Shown: in pieces, positions 35,446-47,295 of the stretch
Layout: each line of letters starts with the position of its first letter
How positions within the stretch are numbered: the first letter of the stretch is position 1
NCBI GenBank assembly: GCA_015179125.1
Contig: WHVA01000097.1
Span: forward strand, 1 to 64,000
Origin: Gautieria morchelliformis
Lineage: Eukaryota > Basidiomycota > Agaricomycetes > Gomphales > Gomphaceae
Length of the DNA stretch: 64,000 nucleotides
Reading direction: 5' to 3'
Position numbers and translations under genes: made by a program
Notes under the pieces: model-generated
The model's input: only the letters and a program-made list of their open reading frames with translations
Databases searched by the model: none
What the model was told of the DNA's origin: nothing

Positions 35446-35850
35446 GGTCCCAGCACATCCAGGCTTATCCCACAGGTCCCTTGCAGTCTCAGGCCATCCA
35501 GGCTCATCCTATGGGTCCCCAGTGGTCCTTACCCAGTGGTGTGCCACATCCAGGCATAGCCCGGTATGCAGCACAGGGGCATGGTAGGAATAGACTTGCA
35601 ATATGTAGTATTTTCCCATGGGCAGTTCTACATTGCACTAATTGGAACAGAGTCCATGTTCTTTAGGCTTTAGGGGAGGGGAACAAACATCTACTATTTT
35701 ATACAAAGAGGTCTTGTTAAAGCTTGATTAAATATGTAGTTTCATTTCACCAAATAATTCTTTAATGCTATTAACTACCCCTGTGGGATGTTAACCTGAA
35801 CTAACCTGGTGTGAAGCACGGGTCTATTGGCTAGTACTATTGATATGCTG
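35446..35850. other. Degenerate repeat spacer downstream of NLR gene
   Basis: Short imperfect repeats of an aggctcatcc-type unit lie around 35450-35545, followed by unstructured DNA to the NLR stop codon. No gene is supported. Confidence 0.5.
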
Positions 35851-35852
35851 TA

Positions 35853-38800
35853 TCACATGACCTTTTTGATTAATCTCCTCCGTGCATTCATGTCTGCACC
35901 ATTCTCTAGAAGTAGCTGAACAATTGTATCATGACCCCTTGCTGCCTGCAGTGCACTCCCATAGCGTCCTCCCCGAGCATTCACATCTGCACCCTGCTCT
36001 AGGAGTAACAGGACAGTTGTATAATGGCCCCTGGATGCTGCCACAATCAACGCACTCCCACTGTCTCCTCCCTGCACATTCATGTCCGCACCATTCTCTA
36101 GAAGTAGCCGAACAATTGTATCATGACCCTCTGATGCCGCTGCCTGCAGTGCACTCCCATAGCATCCTCCCTGAGCATTCACATCTGCGCCCTGCTCTAG
36201 GAGTAACAGGACAGTTGTATAATGACCCCTGGATGCCGCCACAATCAGTGCACTCCCACTGTCTCCTCCCTGCACATTCATGTCTGCACCATTCTCTAGA
36301 AGTAGCCGAACAATTGTATCATGACCCCCTGACGCTGCCGCCTGCAGTGCACTCCCATAGCATCCTCCCTGCACATTCACATCCGCACCATTCTCCAAGA
36401 GTAGCCAAACAATCATATCATGATTCCCTGACGCTGCCGCCTGCAGCGCACTCATATAGCATCCTCCCTGAGCATTCACATCCGCGCAGTTTTCTAGGAG
36501 TAGCCAAACTATCGCATCATGACCCCTGATGCCGCTGCCTGCAGTGCATTCCCATAGCATCCTCCCTGGGCATTCACGTCTGCACCCTGCTCTAGGAGTA
36601 ACAGGGCAGTCGTATAATGACCCTGGGATGCCACCACAATCAGTGCACTCCCACCCTCTCCTCCCTGCGCATTCACATCCCCACCCTTCTCTAGGAGTAG
36701 CTGAACAATTGTATCATGACCCCCTGATGCCGCCACCTGCAGCGCACTCCTATAGCATCCTCCCTGAGCATCCACCTCTGCACCCTTCTCTAGGAGTAAC
36801 AGGACAGTGGTATAATGACCCCTGGATGCTGCCGCCTTCAGTGCACTACCACCCTCTTCTCCCTGTGCATTCACATCTGCCCCATTCTCTAGGAGTAGCT
36901 GAACAATCATATCATGACCCCCTGACACCGCTGCCTGCAGCACACTCCCATAGCGGCCTCCCTGAGCATTCACATCCGCACCCTTCTCTAGAAGTAATAG
37001 GACAGTCGTGTAATGACCCCTGGATACTGCTGCATTCAGTGCACTACCACCCTCTTCTCCCTGCGCATTCACATCCGCACCATTCTCTAGGAGTAGCTGA
37101 ACAATCGTATCATGACCCACTGATGCCACTGCCTGCAGTGCACTCCCATAGAATCCTCCCTGTGCATTCACATCTGCCCCCTTCTCTAGGAGTAACAGGA
37201 CAGTTGTATCATAGCCTCTGCATGCTGCTGCAATCAGTGCACTCCCACCCTCGCCTCCCTGCACATTCACATCTGCACCATTCTCTAGGAGTAGCTGAAC
37301 AATCGTATCATGACCCACTGATGCCACTGCCTGTAGCGCGCTCCCATAGTATCCTCCCTGTGCATTTGTGTCCGCACCCTTCTCTATGAGTAGCTGAACA
37401 ATTGTATCATGACCCCCTGATGCTGCTGCAATCAACGCACTCCCACCCTCTTCTCCCTGCGCATTCACATCCACACCTTCTCTAGGAGTAGCAGGACAGT
37501 CGTATCATGACCCCCTGATGCTGCTGCAATCAGCGCACTCTCACCCTCTCTGCCCTGTGCATTCATGTCCACACCGTTCTCTATGAGCAATTGGACAGAT
37601 GTATCATGACCGCTTGATGCTGCTGCCTTCAGTGCACTCCCACCCTGTGCATTCACATCCACACCCTTCTCTAGGAGTAGCCGAACAATCATATCATGAC
37701 CCACTGATGCCGCTGCCTGCAGTGCACTCCTATCACCCACTCCATGAGCATTCATGTCCGCACCCTTCTCAAGGAGTAACTGGACAATAGTATCATGACC
37801 CCGTAATGCTGCCACCTGCAGTGGTGTGCCATAGAATCCTCCTGGTGCATTCACATCTGATCCTTTCTGCAACAGATGTTGGCATGCTCGTTTCAACCCA
37901 GTCTCTGCCATGAAGTAAAGAGGATGCATCCTAGCCCTTTCCCGTCCACCCCTCTCATGGTAAAGCCACATCCAGTTGATGTAAACAGCACTCATGGGCT
38001 CCAAGAGCATCATGATCAGTCCATGTAGATCATCCCAGTCTCCTGCCAGGTCCGACCTAGCATGATATGTCCAGTTCTCTGCAGCATAGAAAGATAGTGG
38101 ATAGGACCAGGCCACATTCAAGTTTACACCATTATCCTGGTCAAATTGAAGCAGGTATGCCAGGCATGTCTTCGCAATGCATACATGTGCTATCTTTTCA
38201 TTAAAATAATAACATGATATCCCGGTCGTCCTCGTCTGAAGGTGTTCTGAGATCAGATATTCTCTCACAGAAAAGTGTGCCAGTCTGATCTCTCCTGCTT
38301 TAGTGAATAGTGCCCCATCATTGTTTTGGTCAAAATCACCCTCATTAACGCTGTCATAGTCATAGTCGTAGTCGTCATCTTCACCATTGCTGCCCTCTCG
38401 GAATGTAATGGTTACAAGACTAGAGCATATTGTCAGTATGTCCGCTGGGTCCCGAAGCCGCCGCCGCCGGTCAAACAGAGGTCCTTCTCTTGTGTCAGGA
38501 TCTGTAGCAAGCACTTCCACAGCCTCGTCTGTTGATATCGTGCCTACAGAGAATGCGAGCCACTGCAGCAAACGCAGAGCATCCCGCCTATCGTCCTCAT
38601 CAATGGCAGCCAGGATTCGATCATATGTCTCGTTAAGTGTCTTTGGGAGACGTGTGAGTGCATTTTCAAGCGCCGCAGGGGTTCTGCATTTCCGTAGCGC
38701 ATCCAGTTGACAGACAACCCATCGAAACCTTGCTGTTCTGTCAGAAAGCATTCACACATAGGTAAATAACCACTCACATCCCATGTGCACCTTCCATCAA

Positions 38801-40582
38801 TGTGGTCATCACCATCTCCTTCTCCTCTGCCGTGCACATCTTGAACTTGATATCATTTTCAAGTGTTCTAGACACATGAACTCAGATGTCACCATCAACG
38901 AGACTCTCGTCCATTGGTACCTCGTGTGAAATCAAGCCACTCAGCGTGTCTTCAATGTCTCGCTCTTTCCAACTCGTTGCCAGCAAGTGTAATGTGTTGA
39001 TCTTCCAGTCGTGAATGTCTTTGATAGCCATGAGAAACCTGGATCGTTCTGGGCACTCGTTGAGGGCCTCAAAAATGATATAGACCGCCTGGAAACTCCC
39101 AATGATTGTCTTTAAGGTGGCCATCAGTTCCTCTTGAGCCACCGATCGGCATGCACCAGTAACCTTAGAGAACAGTGTCTCCAGGGCATGAGGGATGGTC
39201 GTGGATTGTACAGTTAATTGCTTGATCAGAGATCGAAAGACCACATCCGGAAAAGTGTCATTGTCATTAAAGTCAAAATAGAAAAAGGCCATCGCGAAGG
39301 AGGGATCGGAATTGCAGTAAGATAAAAGTTCTTCGATGATGGTCGAGCTTGACCCAGTGATGCGTTAGCATGATCAGAAAAATAATGATGAGTGTGACGC
39401 ATACCATAAGACGGTTTTTCCCGCGCCAGCTGTCTCAATACATCATCAGCAAGCAAATATTCCGCAAGCATAAAGGACTCACGTATACCGTGGACCCAAA
39501 GAAACGAATGAGGGGCTTCTCGCCATTCCTGGAAGCGTTCTTCTTCCATAAACCAGGACTCGGCTATCTCCTGTCGCACACTACGGGCATTTCTATGCTT
39601 TATTTCATGACCAGGAGCTGCCAACCAGTCATAGATCTTTTGATGATACTCTTCTACATAACAAAGGCTGCAGACTCAGCTCACCACCTTTGGAAACACT
39701 GATGACATGTGACATACCCAATTTGGCTTGTTCCATAGCCTGGCTATTCTTGGCCATCTGTCTCTGCAAGGATTGGACACCGCTTTGCATGTCCTGGGTT
39801 GACTGGCTTAGCTTGGCACCCTGTCCCTGCAACACTTCAATCCCACTATCTATCTTCAGGGCCAAGCGTCTGTTGGCATGGTCAGCACCAGGTCGAAGGC
39901 AGCAAACGCATCGTACGTCTGATCTACCTCCATCGCCATAATCAGCGAGTCTTTGAGCTTCCTAATACTGTCCGCAGTCTTGTTGACTTCAGCCTCATTC
40001 AGCGGCCACGTCAATGCTTGCATGCCGCATTTCCATCCAAGACCTTTAGCCAGACCCTCCATCTCACGACCCAGCGCCGCCTCAAATTTGCCAGCCGGCC
40101 ACGCCTCGAGATTCCCCATCTCGAAACTCCCCATCTCGTCACCAAGCGCGGTCCGGAGACGCTTCATCTCGTCACCGCAAACATGGAGTCGCTCATTCAA
40201 AGCCGACAAACGAGAGGCCAGTCCAGACTCCAATTGGGAGGTCCGTCCTGTCTCCTCATTTGCCAGCTGAAAAACTTGTGTCAGCACTGCGTACAGTCCC
40301 ACCAACTCTGTCGTGATCCTATCCTGATCTCTGGGTGCGTTCTTCACGCCAGCGACGTATTTGGAACACACCCCGATATTCGATCCGGTGAGTTGAAGGA
40401 TGGCAATGACGTTTGCTGATTGGTTTCGTTAGCATTCTACCAAGAGGTAACGGTTGTCGGGGACTGCGACTTGCCTACTATCCCCAGGTTTGCCAGTGCA
40501 GCCATAGCGTCGTGTGGGTTAAAGTACTGGAGAGCACCGCTTTGCCGCTTACAATGGCAGCGTCTATCGTGGGTATTGCCAT
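35853..40582 (-). CDS. NLR-type NACHT-ankyrin protein (two frameshifts in ankyrin tract)
   Basis: STAND-class NTPase of the fungal NLR kind, usually linked to non-self or stress sensing. ATG 40582 (MAIPTIDAAIVSGKAV) leads to an N-terminal helical domain (ICSKYVAGVKNAPRDQDRI type, 40400-39856) and a coiled coil (39865-39690). The NACHT entry SWFMEEERFQEWREAPHSFLW follows. The P-loop AGAGKTVLC is encoded by a 25-nt exon at 39405-39429, flanked by introns 39430-39488 and 39348-39404. The Walker B region reads VYIIFEALNECPER, where DALDEC is usual. A winged-helix region with RLAHFSVREYLIS (38270) precedes about 21 ankyrin repeats of 33 residues. One-base losses in C runs near 37474 and 36521 break the ankyrin frame. 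They could be real decay or sequence error. The stop is at 35853. Confidence 0.85.
35880..37850 (-). repeat. 99-bp-period ankyrin-coding tandem array
   Basis: About 20 units of 99 bp encode 33-residue ankyrin repeats with very little variation (consensus GSALQAAASGGHDTIVQLLLENGADVNAQGG split over the period). Two unit types tend to alternate: HDTIVQLLLENGAD and HYTTVLLLLEKGAD. Uniformity across the array points to recent unit duplication or conversion. The antisense strand is also open over most of the array because of the codon pattern. Confidence 0.9.
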
Positions 40583-41256
40583 GCTTGGGCGTCTCTTGGA
40601 CGGATTGTGAATAAAGTGCCTTACATTACGAACTTTTGCTCACTTTCGCACTTTTTCCCCTAATTATTTTGGCTGTCTCACTTTTCTCACTTTTCCCACA
40701 CTTTCGCACTTTCACTTTCACTGCACTTGCAGTACTAGAAGTGCGGAGCGTTGCCCGCAGCAACCTTGCTCGATTACACGCATCGCATCGCACGTAATCC
40801 ACAGCAGGACCCAACAGGCCACTGGTTGTCACGCGACGTAGCTCAGTGCGAGTCCAGGTAGCCTGCGGGGGGCCAAGGAAGTAGCGCAGAAGCAAAGGAG
40901 ATATAGGACAGAAGCGCCGAAAACGGGACAAAGCGAGGGATACAACGTTACGAACTGGGAGAAGACCTTGCGAGCAAGGTAACTTGTGAACTTACACTAC
41001 GACCGTTCCGACCTCTACTGGGCAAATGCCGCAGCCTTGCTGCTATTACTTCTTCAGAATCCAGTTCAAGGTCGTAGCTGCGAGCGAAGATTCATTGCTA
41101 GCCACCTAATCGCTTGGCATTTCGGAGCCAGGCATGTATGATATGTTCGCAAGTTGAGTTGCATGTGACAGGACACGCTACATGTACCACACTTCGTTAT
41201 TATTAAGTCAAATACTGTTCTCACAGCCGGACACCTTCACACCAGCCAATCTTTGT

Positions 41257-44200
41257 TCAATGCCGCACACGCTTGCTCCTTCTCGGACCTATCTCTTCCT
41301 CTCCTATCCCAGCCTGCTGTTCATTACGCTTTACCCTGTTTGATGGTGCTGGCGTCAGCTTTCGCATCTTTGGCCTGATCTGTGGGCTGTCTGCTCGTGT
41401 CGCAAAAATTGGTTGTGGTCGTCGCTTAACCTTGACCTGTGGCTTGGTTTCCATGCCTCCAAAAGTTACCTCGGTGAGTCCTGTACCAACCTGAGGCAAG
41501 CTCCATTCATGTGGCTGATTGTCTGTCGTCACAACCGTAACTGGGAGGAAATCACAGAGGGCATGTGCATGTGGTGAGTCGGGTTTAGGGAGCTGTCGCA
41601 CGTCTCCCATTGCAATCCCTTCATTGACAGGCCACTTTAGCCATTGTGCAGCAGACATTGCCAGTTCATAGTCAGACCAAACACGCTGGATCCGACCTTC
41701 GCGCCACAACTCCCAAACCTCATGATCATGACCAGGACGGAGCCCAAAATATACACGCAGAACAACCATTTTTAGGAGAAGTTGGCCTGGTCCCAGGGAC
41801 AGCGTTGTCAGCATGAACCGGTGGTCAGGATCGAGGTTACGCCCATTCAGCTTCCATGTCACTTGTTCGCAGGCATCAACGACAATTGATGCATCGCCTG
41901 CCATCAATGGGACATGGTAGTAGGTATGGAACATACTCCTATGTTGTTCGCATGCCAGACCCTTACTTGTTACAGGATCCTGCCAGTCGGCCCATAAGTC
42001 CATAACGGGATGTGGGCTTGCTCCTTTGAGTATCCGTAATATTGCAGGCATCGCATCGATCAAGGCCTTAGAGATGCCAACATTCTTATACCCTCGTAAC
42101 TCATAGCCATCTTCCCATAGGCACAGCGGCCATTCAATTTGGCCCACCTATAGATGGTCAATAACTGTGCTTTGAGAAATACTCTGATCTAGGACCTACA
42201 TTGGTACTGTTGATATTTGCAGGAAAGAATGCCAAGGCTCCCTTGACCTCTGTCACATGCCGCTGTACCATGAAGTCAGATGGCCTTGCTTTTTCTGTGG
42301 CGTAAATGTTCCCTGCAAACCATTCCAGAACGGCCGAAGAGCCAGAAAAAGAGCAAATTCGAGCAGCGTAAAAAATGCGAGTAAGACGTCTACCCTGCCG
42401 TGACTTCCCAAGAGCTTCTTCAGGGCTTGGACGCAGAAGGACATACATCCCTATGCTGGGTAGGTGGATGTTATCAGCATAATAGCATCCCTAATCAACA
42501 TGTACTACTCACTCGCTGTTGTTCAGTGTCGGAACACAGTTGCTGCACTTGAACTCAAATGTAGAGTCTCGATAATTTTTTGGAAGATCGATACAGGGTA
42601 TATGGGACCAGTTCTCGCAACGCACACATTGAATGGTGTCCAGAGGATCATCATGTCCGTCCCCTTGGGACCCACATCCTGCACAAACAACGGGCCAGGG
42701 TGATGTCCGTCCACTGATTATACTTTGATTTGGTGGGCTCTCATGATATACTGTTGATGGAGAAAGGGTCGCTGGAGCGTTCTCAGTTTGGATTGGTGTT
42801 ACGGGTGGGGATGGTAGTATTGCAGGTGTGAGCGGTTCCTGTGAAGGTTGGTGAACCTCACTGAGCACCCCATTGGTATCCTCCCAAAGGAAAGGTATCC
42901 TATCCTCAACCTGTTCGTAGTCTTTGAGGATAGCTGCAATAGATCTCCGTGTACACTGAAACAAGAAGATAATTAGTGGGCAAGGTATATAACTCAATAT
43001 ACTCACGTGCTGTGTTGAACATCGGCGATACATGATTAAGCTAGTATGCTCTCTCCAGTGCTCTAGGACGGTAGCAGGACCAAGCTCAGACAACGAACCT
43101 CCATTGTGCATATCATCATATTCATATGCCATGTTACCTTGGCATATCTCAGCGATCCAATGCTCCTGTTCTTCTACATGGATGATCTTCCCAACTAGTT
43201 TGTAGTCAATGATTGTGGAGCTCGCGAGTGCATCCCCCGTAAATGACACAGTACATTCCGGTTGGTATGGGGATGTTTCTGAGATTTGGGGCCCAGACGG
43301 TGTCATAAGCGACAAGACGGTGGGCCAAGACGTCTCCACAGCTGTTATGGGGGCTAAGGTGCCGCACCCCATGATGTTACAGTTCACTGGGGACCGACAA
43401 TGGATTAGTTCAGTACAAAATAGGCTATTTCCCTGTGGAACACGGGGAATTAGATGTTGCAGGCATCGGGAGAGGGTTGGGGACTGGTTTTCCAACTGTG
43501 ACACAGCATGCCACGTCACTTGAATGTTTTGCGTATGGAGGGCAAATTGTGGAATCGGCTTGGATGCAGGGACACGGGTCTCATGTCCATGGGGACATTC
43601 ATGGATAGAGAAGTGCTGGACACAGAAATGGGCAAGTGTTTGTTGGTTCTGGCTTTCCTACTCAGCCGTCATGGCTGCATAAGTGAGGGGCCAATGGAAA
43701 CAATCTGGATGCAACTTACAGATATCAGGCGGTGCATCCAAGTCATCGCACATCCAAAATCTGAAGGTGAATCATACAACTGCCACTTGTTAAATATTAG
43801 GTGCCGTAAGATCCCTTGGTATAATGCAAGCTCTCGTGTGCCAGCTATCACATGTCCATTCCTATCTTCTGCCCAGTCCTGTCGGCGTTGAAAGTGGTAA
43901 AAAAGTCCTCCGAGATGACTGGAAGGTTTGAGAGCATTGAACATGTTCTTCTTCAACTCGGGGTTGAGGCCAATGAAAGCACGATACAGTAACTCGGTGC
44001 CCACGTCCCAAAAGCAGGAGTTTGGGGAAGACCAAATGTAAGACTTTAATGCATGTGGCAATGACGATGTACCATCATTGGCCGGCTGATTGGAGTTCCC
44101 TTTCTGTCCAGATTCCTGATAATATGTTGTTGACTTCGAGGCTTTCTCCAAGGCCTCAATGGTATCTGGAGGCCTCCCATCGTTATCATCCAATTTTTTG

Positions 44201-46330
44201 TGGTATCCCCGCTTTGGTGGATCACGGGGCTCTGGTGGTGTCACATGCCCTGCTGTTATACCTAGCTCTCAATGCATTTCAGGTGTGATACTCAGGAGAA
44301 CACACCTTTGACTGCATGATATTGCCCTTCAAGCTGGCGAACATGCAGATACAGCCTTTCTAGTCCGCCTATCAGATCATGGTTGATACCTGTTGCATGG
44401 TGCAATAGCGAATGCCGGGCTTCAACCGGATTAGATGTATGAGGCACCTCAGCAAATACATCATTGTCAACCTTGCGGTGACATGGAAATATCATACACG
44501 CCACTGCTGGTTGCAGCCACCAGTTAAGCCATCCAACTGCCTTGGGGAAGACTCGGCGAAGCTCATCGGTAATTTGACCAAACTCATTGGGTGTTATAGA
44601 TGGCAATAGAAGCCGAGATGTCAAGTGTTCGAACTTTGAGACCAATGGAGGAGCTACAATGGCTCCACTGTGTTTGATTCTTCGACATGAACCTAACCAA
44701 TGTGTCTCGCAGCCGACAAGGTATTGGCTTGCTTCTTTCCGAAAACGCTGTATCTCCACTTGCTGAGCTTCTGCTGAGAGAAACCCAAAGTTTATGAGTT
44801 GAGATGTCATGGCGGCACTATATTCTGCTGCATGTGCAGCCCGAGCAGCTGCTGAGTAGTCCATTATCTATTCATTTTAACCATTCATGAGATATTGGTC
44901 TCTTTTAGCAGTGACAGCTGACATACATGTAATAATAGCTTCGCCTGAAACTTGGAGCCCGCTGCCTGGACAATTTGCCCAAACAGATGCTTGAAATGTG
45001 GACGGTGATGTGCTATGTCCTGTCGGTCGATCCATGTATATAGGACAGGTGCCCACTTGTTGAGGACATGGCTCCAAGCACATGTTGCCAACAGAACGCC
45101 AGATTTGAAAAATGAGTGATCGCCATCAACCACGAACCCATGTCGAGCATGCTCCTCACTAGCTGGGCTGTCCAGCCAGTCAGCTATAGCATCAGTGAGA
45201 AAATGTTCAGCCATGAATGGGGTTTGTAAAACAATGAACGTAGGAGAATGTATCCCAGAGTTAACAAGGAACTCCGTGTCAAATTTCTCTTTCAATTTCA
45301 CAAAGGACTGGAGGAATGAGAGGCCACCCTTACTTGGTGATGCCAACCCCAAACGGTTCTGACTTTGACCACGTTGGTAGCGGGCACGTCGTGCATCTGT
45401 GAGCACTGGAGAGATATCACCTAGTGGAGTAGAGCCAAGTGTACCATTACCAGTGCGCAACTCGAGTGCTGTTGCATCCGAACGATGGGCTATTTGTACA
45501 TCTACTGCATCCTCCTCAATCCTTGTGAGTTTTCCAGACATGGGTGGCCGTGGATGAGTATGCAAACCCTCGTGGGACCAGCATGTCCATTCCACTCCAT
45601 GGTGGATCTCCTTCCATTGAAGTGTTCGTGCATGGCATATATGCAGCTGGTGAGTAATACAGCCACACCCATGGAAAGGTTGCATAAGCTGTTGTGATCG
45701 TGCCGTTGAATTGGTTTTGCTTCGGCGCAAACGACCACATTGTGCACACTCAATAACTCCACAGCAAACACGTATTTCCATGCCACCTCTACCACCATTG
45801 GAGTGCCAAGACCATTTGGTTTGCATAAATTTAGATGGTGCTTCGGCAGTGGGATACTCCCGTGTCTGGTCACCATTAGGATAGTCTGCAAAGGAATGAA
45901 AGTAAGCTGCTGATCGTTGCTTGAGTACCGAGTGCACCTATTACTTGATCAGCGACTGGGACAGCCGGCTGTTTCGCATATTGTACTGGAGGTACAATTG
46001 TCTCATGGATGTGATGTATCGGAGGTGGAAGGCCCAAGCGATTTTTGGCAAGTGGGAGAGGTAGCATTGGTTGTGTAATGCAGTCAGGTGCAGGAGAGAC
46101 TAAAGGACCAACAGGCACAGGAGCATGCTGGGCCATCGGCAGCATTCCAGCGGCAGGAGGTGCATATTGAAATTGTGGGGGTGCATAGACATATGGTTGC
46201 GTAGCATGGTGTTGATTGCCGTTCCAAAACCCAGGTACATTGTTTTGAGAACCATGACCATCGGTGATGGCTGCTGCCTGATAGCCTAGGGTGCAAAGTC
46301 AGAACTTGCACTAATACCGACACAGACAAG
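41257..46330 (-). CDS. GCM/WRKY-finger DDE transposase with C19-like peptidase, PHD and BAH-like modules
   Basis: A multi-exon gene of a mobile element. In order: a Pro-rich start (46330-45880); a Cys/His finger of the WRKY-GCM1 type (45830-45540: CCGVIECAQCGRLRR, then HTHPRPP); and a MULE-like DDE region with VVDGDHSFF near 45125 and NPVEARHSLLHHATG near 44410 as acidic candidates. Next comes a C19-like cysteine peptidase with SPNSCFWDVGTELLYRAF (44020), a Cys-containing HECPHGHE, EHWIAEIC (43160) and YEYDDM (43120). After it lie a PHD finger (42680-42540, CAGC...CVRC..WSHIPC...CSNC) and a segment resembling BAH domains (42440-42170, YVLLRP...ARICSFSGSSAVLEWFAGN). A basic C-terminus ends at 41257. 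Splices such as 44876/44935 keep frame. Babu and colleagues proposed the relation between WRKY/GCM1 fingers and Mutator-like transposases. The exact superfamily here is my inference. Confidence 0.75.
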
Positions 46331-46670
46331 TGGCCTGTCCAGTAGACACATAGCCAGGTTGGACATGCTCAGTACAACCCACCTATTATTCTGATGGGAG
46401 GATAAAAGGCGTTAGTGGGATAGGGCGGGACTGGGGGAACAGGTCCTTTGGACCTGCCAAATGGACCTGGAGTGTCGGAATTACTTTGTTTGGAGTCCAT
46501 GGTGGGGTTATTTAACCCCAGGAAGCCAAGCACGCGTCGAAACATTCTTGGGAACAGACAGGCACAGTCAACAAGGAAGGGAGATGGCGTGTGGGTGGAC
46601 AGAGCTTCAACGCCGACGCGACGAGGGCTTTAGGGCTGGCCATTCCGTGGTTCTTTGTAAGGCGGAAGCA

Positions 46671-46937
46671 GACGATCGAGATGATCGAGAACTAGATGCC
46701 AGGACAATGAGCTTGTAGCATGAGATAATGGAGTGGGTGAAGATGACAAGTTGTGGAGCACAGATGGAGCTTGAGAAGAAGGCGAATCAAATGATGAACT
46801 TGAAGAGCGAAGAACAGCACAAATGTGAGGTGCTCGGGCAACAAAATCTAAGTGAAACATATAGTAGGCCCCAATCATTCTAGTGTCAGGAGCGGACAAT
46901 CGAGACGATCGAGAACTAGATGCCATGACATAATGTG
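46671..46937. repeat. ~40-bp direct repeat (2 copies)
   Basis: Copies at about 46671-46709 and 46897-46937 share a gacgatcgaga-type core and a gaactagatgcca stretch. They lie in the 5' region of the transposon and flank the first copy of a longer direct repeat. Confidence 0.75.
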
Positions 46938-47295
46938 TGATGGTCAAAATGCACAAATATATTCTGCGCGCGGGCGACGAAGTGAAATGGGACCGCGCGC
47001 GCCTGGGTATGTGCCAACATGGGTGGATATGGGGACAAAGTGTGCTTGCCATGTCGGATACCCAGGTGCGCGATACCCAGTGCGCGTGCGGTTTCATTTG
47101 CGTCGCGCGCGCAAATTAATATATTTTGACCGCCATAACAACAGAGTGTGAAGACGAGGAGCTGAGGAGCACAGATGGAGCCTGAGAAGAAGGCAAATCA
47201 AATGATGAACTTGAAGAGCGCAGCCAACCAACAGCGCCAAGGTGAGGTGCTCGGGCAACAAAATCTAAATGAAAACATACATTGGACCAATCATA
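46755..47295. repeat. ~125-bp direct repeat (2 copies, 412 bp apart)
   Basis: Copy 1 (46755-46877) and copy 2 (47167-47295) are clearly homologous. They flank a small GC-rich foldback element. A duplication preceding the foldback insertion explains the arrangement. Confidence 0.85.
46964..47117. mobile_element. 154-bp GC-rich foldback MITE with candidate 8-bp TSD
   Basis: Arms of about 45-50 bp rich in CGCG (from 46964 and up to 47117) pair with several mismatches. They are flanked on both sides by AATATATT (46956-46963 and 47118-47125). The flanking word is AT-rich, so chance cannot be excluded. Still, the position at both ends of the hairpin supports a target-site duplication. Confidence 0.65.

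Noticed and set aside
35882..37389. Long plus-strand reading frames over the ankyrin array, rich in His/Ser/Pro
   Set aside because: They are exact antisense of the ankyrin repeats and exist because the 99-bp unit lacks stops in that register. The sense strand has a clear domain.
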